DNA of 64,000 bases from contig JAGFNK010000192.1 in assembly GCA_025769875.1 (NCBI GenBank), positions 26,877-90,876 on the forward strand, written 5' to 3'. The stretch comes from Russula earlei. Lineage: Eukaryota > Basidiomycota > Agaricomycetes > Russulales > Russulaceae. Below the pieces are notes generated by a model that worked only from the letters and a program-made list of their open reading frames with translations, did no database searches and was not told the origin of the DNA. How positions within the stretch are numbered: the stretch's first letter is position 1; the number at the start of each line of letters is the position of its first letter. Positions 47,606-56,548 of this stretch are shown here, piece by piece. A program made the position numbers and the translations under genes.

Positions 47606-48308
47606 ATGATGGTGATTCCACAAACCTCTGCACGGAGGAGCATCGCCTTGCGCTCCTTCTGCTCTTCCCCACTTACACGAGAACACACATCCAACATTGG
47701 AAAAACCCCAATCAAATTTCAGCCGTCCATCTCTTTCAAATCCACCCCAGCCAGTCTCTCCGTGACGGGACCGCTCGGCACGACCTCGGTCCCACTCGAA
47801 TCTTACATGACTCTCGATTTCCCCGCTCCTGGTACCCTTACTCTCGGCGTAGAAAATGCTCAAGTCAAGAAACAACGCTCCATGTGGGGTCTCACCCGAA
47901 CGCTCATCCAGAATGCAGTCACGGGCATGACCGAGGGCTTTTCGGTACCTCTTTACCTTGTTGGAGTTGGATATCGTGCTGCGCTGGAAGCAGATCCCCG
48001 AGGCAAGGAAGAAGGAACGAGCGAAATGCGTCTCAACATGAAGCTCGGCTTTAGCCACCCCGTCATCGTGCCAGTGCCCAACCACATCAAAGCAGAGGTC
48101 CCTCACCCAACGAAGATCGTTTTGAGTTGCACGGATAAACATCAATTGGGCTTGTTTGCGGCACGTATTCGTAAGTGGAGGCCACCAGAACCATATAAAG
48201 GCAAAGTGGGTGGCTAGATCATCTCTCACTTCATGCGCCTGACATCGTCCGCAGGGTGTTTTCATCGGTGATGAGACTATACGAATAAAAGCCGTCAAAA
48301 AGAAATAG
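47606..48308 (+). CDS. MRPL6: Mitochondrial large-subunit ribosomal protein uL6m
   Basis: Ribosomal protein L6 of the mitochondrial 54S/large subunit. ATG 47606 begins MMVIPQTSARRSIALRSFCS, an Arg/Ser-rich leader typical of mitochondrial targeting. L6 blocks: IGKTPIKFQPSISFKS, VTGPLGTTSV, MWGLTRTLIQNAVTGMTEGF, LYLVGVGYRAALE, LNMKLGFSHPVIVPVPNHIK, and SCTDKHQLGLFAARIRKWRP. The unspliced frame stops at 48217, but an intron (GTGGGT at 48206 to CAG at 48254) joins PEPYKGK to GVFIGDETIRIKAVKKK, the usual L6 C-terminus, ending at 48308. Intact. Confidence 0.94.
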
Positions 48309-48979
48309 AACATACCTATTTTTGCTTCGCATCCCACCTCAACACTGGGCATTAGTGTGGTCAAATTATCGTCTTTTCCGATGTCCTCGAATCTCGGACA
48401 GAATTTTTTTTTTCCTTCTCTTTTTGGTTCCTTTTCTGACGTCCTCAAAAACTCTCATGGCTATAGCAATAGGGACCAGCCAGCTTGTTATGCTGGCCTG
48501 TCCCTGTTTCTGCGCGAAGACGCTACACATTTGTAAGCTCTGAGTGAGAATAGTGATCAAGGACACTATTTTCTTTCACTGTTGTACTAATTCTTGAAGC
48601 GGAAATCACATCGTGGTTTTATCGACACTCAGGTGTTCAACACAGAGAAACCAGCACAATGCGCAGATAGAAACGAGTGTACTGAGCACATGAGTATGAG
48701 TGGAACTTGAAGTCGTGTGGATGACCGAGCCGCTTTTTGGTAAACTATTTCCATTTTACGCGCTGACGTGTGGCCCTCAGATGTCGTCGGGGTGTATCGA
48801 TCGTTGTAATTATCGTGAAAAGATTTCGCTCTAATGACCTCCGTCTGTACCTTGTCGTTCCTCCGTTATTTGCAACTCCACCACCTCTTTTGTTTGAAGT
48901 ACATGTCCCTTCAGCTCTTTCTCCGTCATTTCGCCGAATCTTCTCTTCCCCTATTGTTTGCCTTAAGAGGTTCATCACT
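48309..48979. other. Intergenic about 670 bp
   Basis: Between uL6m and the 3' end of the nucleotidyltransferase-like gene. It contains a T9 run near 48405 and CT-rich stretches. The minus strand from 48979 to about 48745 is open in one frame and could hold a last exon of the neighbour (RVMNLLRQTIGEEKIRRNDG); I could not confirm a splice. Confidence 0.4.
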
Positions 48980-50017
48980 CTACCAACCACCCGGCCATTG
49001 CCCCCAGTCCACTCGCCGACCTTTCTGCCATTCCACATTGCCTTTAGTCGGACCTTTTCGCTCGTTTGCTTGAACCAACGCGTCGTGTTCCTCTCGTTTT
49101 CCGAAGAATGTTAGAGCTTCTTCTCTCACGGACTCTATCATGGCTTCCCTGTCCCCTGTTTCATGCACATCCCGTGGCTGGCTTTCGTTTTCTGCGTGGG
49201 GGCTTGCTCTCGCATCTCTCCATTGGAAGAAAGCATGATACATGTTGCGATTCGCCCGCAACTTGGCCCGCGACACACGATCAGAGACTTGTCCGTACAC
49301 GTAAAAGCGTGAGGACGCGACCCATTCGAAGGCCTCATGCATCGTAGCGAATCCTGCCTTCCATCTTTCCAAAGAAAGGCCGAAGAAGGGAAATATGTCG
49401 GGGATCGAGGACGACAAGACGAAAGTGGAAGAATATGTTGGCACGAGTGCTTGAGATGTCATCTGGGACACGTTGGTCCAGAGAAAAGGCGACCGAACGG
49501 ACGCTGCTTACTTTGAGTCCTAGCTCGCCCAAGTGCAACCCCACGCTAGCGGCGAGGCGTCCTAGGAATCATGCCAAGGTCCCCGTAAGCGTGGTAGATC
49601 ATCACATTTTCCCAGTCTTGCGCGTCTTTGCGGATATTGACGTCAACTTGTACGTATACCTCGCTAGTCCTCTCCTGAGACCGGGGCGACATTGGCGGGC
49701 AGAGAACCGATGACATCCACCAAGCGCAATGCAAAGTTGTGAGTGCCTCCGCCATCCGGCTGGGTACTGGATATGCAGGCGCTCGCGTCAAGCGCACGTT
49801 TGATTTCTTGGTGTCCGACGGCCGCACGAGGACGGGCGACGATAAAGTCCACATCGCCGTGGTCCCGCTTCTCCGGGGCTTCGTGGGGAACGTCGACGTA
49901 TTCGAAGAGGGGGGCAAGCCGTGGCAGAAGGGTGGACTTCAGCGAGGCGTAGATGGCCGGCGATAGGCGCGGGAACGTCGCGTGTGGGAGTCGCGAAACG
50001 AAAGCCTTTCCGCCCAT
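48980..50017 (-). pseudogene. Nucleotidyltransferase-like protein with an apparent frameshift
   Basis: Start ATG 50017 (MGGKAFVSRLPHATFPRLSP). The N-terminal half has a nucleotidyltransferase-like HGDVDFIVARPR motif, then an intron joining NFALRL to ERTSEVYVQVDVNIRKDAQD and MIYHAYGDLGMI. Right after GMI the frame must shift by one base (49561-49564) to reach LGRLAASVGLHLGELGLK; no intron fits, and the unshifted frame stops within seven codons. A later intron joins to MTSQALVPTYSSTFVLSSS and PDIFPFFGLSLERWKAGFAT. Stop near 48980, possibly one more exon. The family is a poorly described fungal group; function unknown. One extra C in the assembly would make this a normal gene, so pseudogene status is tentative. 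Confidence 0.6.
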
Positions 50018-50445
50018 CCTGTGCGCAGCACGCGCCCCAGAAATTTCAGCCCGGTGAGCTCGGTGTCGGTGTCGGGGCGGATTGGTGTTCAGCCGGCGGC
50101 ACACGAGTGAGTGGCGGGTCTGACGCAACCCCGATTGCGATGCGGATTTAAATAGAACTTTGAGTGGACGGAGTGAACGGGTGGAGAGGGCTGCTGCATC
50201 GCCTCGTCGTTAAACAGACCCAGATATGGGAATTGCATGGCGGTGAGGCGAACGAGGCACCTCATCGCCTCACATCTCGGACGAGCAGCCACCCGTCCTT
50301 TCTCTCCACACTTTCTCGTCTCCGCAGCCTCTGCGCAGAGTCGAGATTCAAAACAAACTCTCACCCGCGCTCGGTGGCGAGCACGCGACGAAGCACGGAG
50401 AAATAACCAAAATCAAAACACCGAAACCAATACCAAAAAAATATC
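50018..50445. other. Divergent promoter, nucleotidyltransferase-like and ZCCHC10 genes
   Basis: About 430 bp between two divergent starts. The ZCCHC10 side ends in an A-rich leader (AACCAAAATCAAAACACC). No gene seen. Confidence 0.45.
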
Positions 50446-51283
50446 ATGTCCAAATTCGCCCCGCATCGCCGCGCTGGGAACAACCCCCGCGCGACGTCAT
50501 CCACCGTTTGTCAAAGGTGTCTGGGCACGGGTTCGTGCTTCGCCTGTGTTGTCCTTTTTCTTTTTTTTTCCCTGTCTCACTTTTGTCGCGAATCGTCCTC
50601 TCCTCTCGTCACGCGCGAACATTTCGGGGAATGCTTCCCGCCCCCTCCCCCTGCAGGCCACTTCACGTACGAATGCAAAGCCGTTCGGCCGTACGTCTCG
50701 CGTCCATCGCGCACAGCGCAGCTCCAAAATCCGCGCCTGCTCGCCAAATCGACAGCGTCTGACGGAAAGCCGTCCGTCGAGGTGCCCGAGGAATTTAAGA
50801 ACAAGTCGGTGCCCCTTTCTTTTCCTTTTTAGAGTTTCGCGGCGCGCGTGTTGACGGGTTGGTCCCTTATCCTGACTCTGATTCAAAGGAGCGGAGTCGC
50901 GGATCGGATATTGGAGGCGAAGGAGAAGCAAAGAGAGAAGGAGAAAGGGAAGGAGAGGACGGATCGAGCGAAGAAACGGACGAAACGGTATGTACTCGTC
51001 CCTCCCTTTGTTGCGGCGCAGTTATTGGATCTGTCTGATGCCTGATGCCAGATCATCAAGTGCATCCGCCTCTCCCCCACCCAATCAAGAATCCGACTCA
51101 GAGTCAGGGTCACAATCGTCGTCAGACTCGGGTTCTGATTCCGCATCAGAGTCGTCAAGCACGGGTTCACACTCCTACGGTTCGCGTTCACGCTCAAGAG
51201 AACGCGACGACAAGCGTAGGCGGCCACGAGGGAACAGCATATCATCTCGTGATCGAGACCGCAGTCGCAGCTCAGAGCGTTGA
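50446..51283 (+). CDS. ZCCHC10-like zinc-knuckle protein
   Basis: Small nuclear-type protein with a CCHC zinc knuckle. ATG 50446 (MSKFAPHRRAGNNPRATSST). An intron starting after 50529 and ending at the CTGCAG before 50659 joins CQRCLGTG to HFTYECKAVRPYVSRPSRTA, building C-x2-C-x5-H-x4-C. The next exon ends in VEVPEEFKNK. A highly charged coiled-coil exon (ILEAKEKQREKEKGKERT) and a final exon of Ser/Asp/Glu repeats and Arg/Ser pairs (SYGSRSRSRERDDKRRRPRG) follow, ending SSRDRDRSRSSER. Same layout as metazoan ZCCHC10, whose precise role is unsettled; RNA binding and a splicing link are inferred from the knuckle and RS tail. Confidence 0.85.
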
Positions 51284-51412
51284 TGGCCGCACTTAGTGGC
51301 AATCTCCCACCCCATTTGTCTCGTGTGAGGATTTTCCTGTAACACGATGCCAATGTGGAATCCGTTCACCTGGGTATTTATGATGCAACGCAAAGCGCTC
51401 TTGCATGAGCAT

Positions 51413-51810
51413 TTAGAAGCGGTTCGTAGACGTCATGAACAGAGCGGATTTGAGGCCTTCGTATTCCATAATCATTGCAACAATGAGTCTAATGGCTCCA
51501 GGTTCGGTGATAGGCTAAACTGTGCCGCAGCAGTAAGCACGCGCGCGTACAAGCCCAACACCTCTGCGAAGATGAGGATTAGGACCATCGCCACGAATAC
51601 TTTGGACTCTCAGACGTAGGCCCGGACACACTACACGCTATGTTGAGGACCAATTGCGGAAGGTCTCGAAATGACACGTACCGAGTCTCCGACAATGCCA
51701 ATGGCATCTCCCGCCGCTATCCCAGTAGAGCCACATGCAAGCCCCGCTCTCAGGACTACTCAGCTCTCTCGTAGTTTCCCTGATGAAATTAGCTCGAGCA
51801 AACGAAGGAT
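51413..51810 (-). pseudogene. V-ATPase proteolipid c' (Vma11-like) fragment, decayed
   Basis: Only the C-terminal half of a V-ATPase c/c' proteolipid can be read. The third membrane helix gives AGLACGSTGIAAGDAIGIVG; an intron (51640-51690) joins to CVRAYV, then an in-frame TGA, then ESKVFVAMVLILIFAEVLGL with the essential glutamate (FAEV). A last piece LIVAMIMEYEGLKSALFMTS stops at 51413; the splice donor before it is damaged (GC-rich sequence instead of GT). No first half (helices 1-2) is found upstream. Stop, lost donor and truncation together indicate a dead copy. The stop is most simply explained by CGA to TGA. A functional gene must exist elsewhere. Confidence 0.7.
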
Positions 51811-52144
51811 GTCCCCTCGGTGCAGTGTCCACTCGCCCTCTGAAAGGCGATGAACAGAGTACCCAGGGGAACCACTGGCAGAGTATCTCATTTTCCCTGA
51901 TACGCCCCATGACCTGGGCTGGCCTGTGGACTCAAGCAAGCGAATACGCAGGCCCCAAATAGCTTTCCGTCACAGTCGCAGCGAGGCGAACGGCAGCGTC
52001 ATGTCTCATGACCGATTTTTAAAAAAATGACAAACTGGTCTTAACGAAAGCAGAGAGAAAGGAGCGTATGGCTGTGGCTACAACAAGACCGGTATCAAAA
52101 GGTAAACGAGTGGCAACTTTTTCGATCTACCCGCTAGGTCCATA
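51811..52144. other. Spacer between two pseudogene remnants
   Basis: About 330 bp, no recognisable coding content. Its right part (about 52055-52140) resembles 53165-53280, i.e. DNA just beyond the 3' end of the intact sedolisin gene. Confidence 0.45.
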
Positions 52145-52768
52145 TCAGGGCAAACTCAAATACTTGGTAAGTAGGAGCGTCGTGTTCGGCGTGCCGTCTC
52201 CTGCAGAGAACAGGTTAGAAATACAACCGACTGCGAAGGGCCTTTTGCAAACGTTGTTCATAACATCGATCCTGAGAGCAACAAGAGGATTTTCCTTGAT
52301 GTACCATACTGACAACGACTGACGAAAACGCATACGCTTTCAATCCCCCCTCAGAAGGGACTCCTTCAATAATCAATATCTCATTGTGAAAATGGCTGGA
52401 CACCTTAAGATATCATATGTCAGGTGGTGTGCACAGTACCAGGTCACTGGAAGGTCTCTGAGGTGAGATATTTCAAAAGTGACGAATGACCGGGGATGAC
52501 GACGGAATGTACGGGTGATATAGTACTGACACAGGGCTGGTGCCTGCGAGGCGCCCGTTGCATTTAAGTGCATGTCGCGAGCGAGTAGACAGCCGAGACT
52601 TTTCACTGCTAGCGATTTATTTTGAGACCTGAGTGATACCACATATAGCATAAGCGTGATTGAATTCGAAATGAGCCTGTAGCGGGGATATGGGGCCTCA
52701 GATGTCATGTTGTTCGGACGGGTACCTGGTTCGGACACCTCCCTCAATCCAAGCTCAATCAGCATAAC
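52145..52768 (-). pseudogene. Collapsed sedolisin copy: last exon and promoter only
   Basis: The last exon (stop at 52145) reads GDGTPNTTLLLTKYLSLP after an intron end TAACCTGTTCTCTGCAG that is identical to that of the intact sedolisin (GVGTPNLSKLLTAWVDL, stop 53281). About 330 bp further, 52530-52768 matches the promoter of the intact gene (55970-56250), including GTTCGGACGGGTACCTGGTTCGGAC-like spacing and GAATTCGAAATGAGC. The 2.5 kb of coding body between is missing. So this is a tandem duplicate that lost its interior. Confidence 0.75.
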
Positions 52769-52805
52769 AACTCTATAGGCAGGATCATCGGAGTTTCTAT
52801 GGCTT

Positions 52806-52870
52806 GCATTGCACGCATTTAGCACCTGCCGAGTGGAGTTACATCGTGGCTTGGCGGAGTTACAAACAAG
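52806..52870 (+). repeat. Inverted repeat, left arm (about 65 bp)
   Basis: Matches the reverse complement of 56270-56332 with about seven substitutions and a 2-bp gap. Shared core motifs are CATTTAGCAC, TGCCGAG, GGAGTTACAT and TGGCTTGGCGGAGTTA. The two arms bracket the intact sedolisin gene. Confidence 0.8.
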
Positions 52871-53280
52871 CTCTAGCTGTGGCTGAACTAGATCTTGGAT
52901 TTCGAGTTTTTCCGGAGTTCACCCATGAATTTCTCGACTGACCAAGTATCAAACTCCGCTGACCATTTGCCGGGCCAAATATCCAATCAAATATCCTGAG
53001 ACCTCCCCATGGACCGGATTGGCCTTTCAACAGTAGCGAATACGTGCGACTTCTTGAGTCAATAGCTCTATTTCAACGTCGCGGCAAGGTTGCTAAAAAC
53101 ATGGGCATCACGCCTCAAATGTCCCATTGATGACCTAACTGGTCTAAACAGGAAAACCAAAATTTCGTAATGCTGTGGCTACAGCAGAACAGATAGTATT
53201 AAAGGCTAAATGATTGGACAGTAAAGCGAATGGCAAGTAAATGAAAGGAAATTTTTTTTGATCCACGCGTGAGGTCCGTA
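52871..53280. other. 3' flank of the sedolisin gene
   Basis: About 410 bp. The part next to 53281 resembles DNA beyond the collapsed copy (see 52055-52140). No gene recognised. Confidence 0.45.
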
Positions 53281-55945
53281 TCAAAGATCCACCCACGCCG
53301 TAAGTAATTTGCTCAAGTTGGGCGTGCCGACGCCTGCAGAGAACAGGTTAGAAATACAACTGACAGCAAGTCCCCGGGAACATATAAACTTACCCGTTAC
53401 GGGGTCCCAACCAACGGCACTAGATAATATCGCAATATCAGTACCCTTTGACAGGCATGATGACGAAGACGAATGTATAACTCACGTAGTGAAACCGTTT
53501 GTGTCTGCGAGTCACGGCTGGAGCGTAAGAGATGGAAAAAAAGGAATGAATTACGGGACTCACTGCAGCCTGGGTTACTTCCCGAAGTGATGTCGTTGAA
53601 CAAATCAGAGAATTTATCTTGGTAGATCTACAAAGATATCACAAAACGGTCGAAGAATAATTGAAGTATGCACACCAGTGGATTGATGAATCCTGTGAAT
53701 ACAAAGGTGATTGACTTGAGGCGCAAAGAATAAGGTACGATAGCGACTTACCGATTGGGCCCTTATCGTGGGCAAGTCGAGCGTCATTAATCAACGTGAT
53801 AATGGAGCCCACAACCGGAGCCGACGCTGACGTCCCAAAGACAAGATCAAGTTGGCCATCGACAGCAACGACGTAGTTTGCACTAAAAAAATGTATCAAT
53901 TTGGGAACGAGGTGGTACTATGAAACAACCTGACCCATTGGCAGACAAATCCGGGAATGCGCGCACCTGGCAGATGAATCAGCATAAACGTCTCTGAATG
54001 GCGGCACATCCTCACCTTTCCGGAGTTGCTATATTGTGCTGCGGTGTAGGGAGGGGGATTATTTTGGAGGTACTTCTTAACCGCGTGTTCCTGGTATTCT
54101 GGCATGGGGAAGATAGTGCTAAATCCACCACCGCTGGTGATGACCGTCTCGCAAGCAACCTCCGGATCCTGAACCGTCTTGCCTGGGGTGATCTGTGTTG
54201 CTCCAACAGCAGTTACGAAAGGGCACGACGCGGGGAAGTCAGGGTTGAATTGGACACCGCCATTGGGACAGAATCCGCCGAATCCGCCCACACCGAAATC
54301 ACCAGAAGCATACAAAACGGTCGAGCCCATCATGCCGAGCTTCCCATACTCATGGCATTGACGTTTTGCATAATGCACTGACAGACCGTCTTCATCCTGA
54401 CCGTAAGAGATAGATACGACATGTGGCGGTTTGATGATGCCACAAGACTCGGGGTCTGCGCATAATCATAAGCATGTGTGATACACCCTTGCCATATGTA
54501 CATACGATTGAAACCACCTGGGGCGGGGTCAGGATAAATGCCGTCCTGGAAACATAAGGTAAGCGTAAGAAATACTGGAATAAAAACGGTATTTACTTCA
54601 CCGGGGACATCACCGCCGTCAAATGTGCAAAACGATTTATCCACGGCATCCAACCAGTTGTCAAACCCAGCCCCTACGAATGCAGTGGTCAGATTGTCCA
54701 ACAGTGATCATTGCTGTTTTCCGAATGACACACCTTCGACGAGATCACCAGTTTGGAGCAATTTTATTTTCGTGGGATTGACTAGCGTCATTGCGTATTC
54801 GAGATCGAGATCGCTCTCCCCATTGAACGAGAAGTCTTGGAATGCCGTCTGGACCACGCCTATATTCAAGAATTTATCAGCTGTGAGAGTCAAAGATTGA
54901 TTGCAACCACCTACCTCCGTCAATAGAGACAAGGTCGGGCCTTTTGTGTTCTTGATCGTGTGAGAACAGTCTATAATAACTATTACAACAAGGCCATGAC
55001 ATTTTGGAATGAGGGATGCAGACCCAAAGAAAATGTCCAGGTCATTTCCGAGGTAGGCCTGCGGCGTAAACTCAACTGAGAAGGGTTAGACAGACGCAAG
55101 TTAACGCATGTAGTGAGGACAGACCAATGCCATATGAGTTCTTTTCTGGCACTTTCGGCTTGTAGTCGATCTCATACAGCTCGCGCAGGCAGTCTGGTAC
55201 GATGAACTGATCGCAAGTTGATATAGGGAAGGGAGTCGAGGCAGCGACAACGGTGCCGTTCGTTTTCGGCCCATTAAACTTAGACGGGGCACCGAGTTTG
55301 GTGGCGTTGTCGCGTTTGTGGAGCGCTGGACCTTCGGGAATACGGTGGAGGAAATGGACCGTCGGTTTGATGAGCTCGACGTGCTCGCGGATGTGGTCGG
55401 GCAGTGAGTAGGACTCGCAGCCTATCACACAAGATAGATTAGACACGCCATACGTAGACGGGACATAACAATGAGCACGAACTAATCTGCTCATGGCCAG
55501 ACGGATGCGTGTACACGTGGTATTCAGCACTCAGCAGGGCCTCGATCTCGGAAACGGTCGCGTTGACGTCGATCCATCCTTTGCTTGGAGAGACGCGAAT
55601 GCGGTCACCACGGAATCCCTCGGTGGTCAACCAGTCCTTGACCGTGGAGATAGTGTCCTCGCTTGGAGCGAAGTGTTCGGCAACCCGCTCCGGGGACCAG
55701 TGCTGGCCAAACGACGGGGAGTCAGGATGCGAGATGGTCATGAGCAACTCTTCGAGCTGCTCCAAGTTTTGCTGAGCTAGACCGATGCGAAGCGGGAGGA
55801 CCTTGTAGGGATCCACCCGACGGGACTTCATCCAGTTGCGGGGCTCTACAGAGCGCCTCTCATGGACGACATGGTTTGCACGACGAGAAGGAGCGGCAGC
55901 CACCAAGGAGCTGATGGCAAGAAGCTGAAGGAATGACAAGAGCAT
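53281..55945 (-). CDS. Secreted sedolisin (S53 serine-carboxyl peptidase, tripeptidyl-peptidase-like)
   Basis: Extracellular acid peptidase. ATG 55945 gives a signal peptide MLLSFLQLLAISSLVAAAPS. A pro-kumamolisin activation domain follows (GLAQQNLEQLEELLMTISHP, SPSFGQHWSPERVAEHFAPS, ATVSEIEALLSAEYHVYTHP). The catalytic Glu-x3-Asp is in FNGESDLDLEYAM; the oxyanion Asp in VLYASGDFGVGG; the Ser in FGTSASAPVVGSIITLINDA. The calcium-site end is spread over small exons: FNDITSGSNPGC, DTNGFT, GTDIAILSSAVGWDPVTG and GVGTPNLSKLLTAWVDL, stop at 53281. About 13 introns, intact. Likely pH- and nutrient-regulated as in other fungi; not shown. A collapsed duplicate lies next to it. Confidence 0.93.
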
Positions 55946-56205
55946 GGGGAAAGGGAGGGGGGGGGAGAAGGATGAGACTGGTGCCTGCGGAGTGTCCTGT
56001 TGCATTTATGTACATCTCGTCGCGCGACTTCCGACAGGGTCTCGGGTCTCGATCACATTGGCCTCAGGCGTGCTAGTGAGATGTCGCACGTAACAAATTA
56101 GACAGCCATTGACAGGCACAGAACAAACTTTGAATGACGGCCAGCGGTTTATTTGTGGGCATAAGGGCGATTGAGTTCGAAATGAGCATTTCGCGGAGAT
56201 GGGAG

Positions 56206-56250
56206 CCATGCTAACACTGCCATGATGTTCGGACGGGTACTGGTTCGGAC
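56206..56250 (-). promoter_or_regulatory. Paired GTTCGGAC direct repeat in the sedolisin promoter
   Basis: GTTCGGAC occurs twice, 16 bp apart start to start, about 280 bp upstream of the sedolisin start. The same pair is kept in the collapsed copy near 52711-52736 and, in the opposite orientation and with CpG-to-TpG changes, near 60817-60846. Conservation suggests a bound site, or it may simply reflect duplication. Confidence 0.35.
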
Positions 56251-56269
56251 AGTCACACAATGTCACAGG

Positions 56270-56332
56270 CTTGTTTATAACTCCGCCAAGCCAATGTAAC
56301 TCCGCTCGGCAAGTGCTAAATGTGTACGATGC
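56270..56332 (-). repeat. Inverted repeat, right arm (about 63 bp)
   Basis: Reverse-complement partner of 52806-52870. It sits about 330 bp upstream of the sedolisin start, so the two arms frame a 3.5-kb segment holding the intact gene. No transposase or clear target duplication was found. Confidence 0.8.
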
Positions 56333-56533
56333 ACGCTACTCAGTTGTTGTACCAATTGTATATACCTTAGATATCAATTAGATGGCCTCCAAGTGTGATA
56401 AGATTCAATCAAATGAGTGATTTTGTAAAGTATGAGGGGCTGAACATCATTAAAACATTTCCTGATTAGAATTGAGATTTGGAATTGGCCTGGGAAGATG
56501 CGGCCTGGAATGATAAGACACATACTGATGGGC
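56333..56533. other. Host DNA left of the LINE
   Basis: AT-rich sequence without gene content that continued directly into 60625 before the LINE inserted. Confidence 0.5.
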
Positions 56534-56548
56534 GTAAATGATCTAACC
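56534..56548 (+). repeat. LINE target-site duplication, left copy
   Basis: GTAAATGATCTAACC, identical to 60610-60624. Confidence 0.95.

Noticed and set aside
47321..48448. A 375-codon open frame on the minus strand.
   Set aside because: It is antisense to the uL6m gene, has no recognisable motif and includes the gene's intron and flanks. A chance shadow frame.
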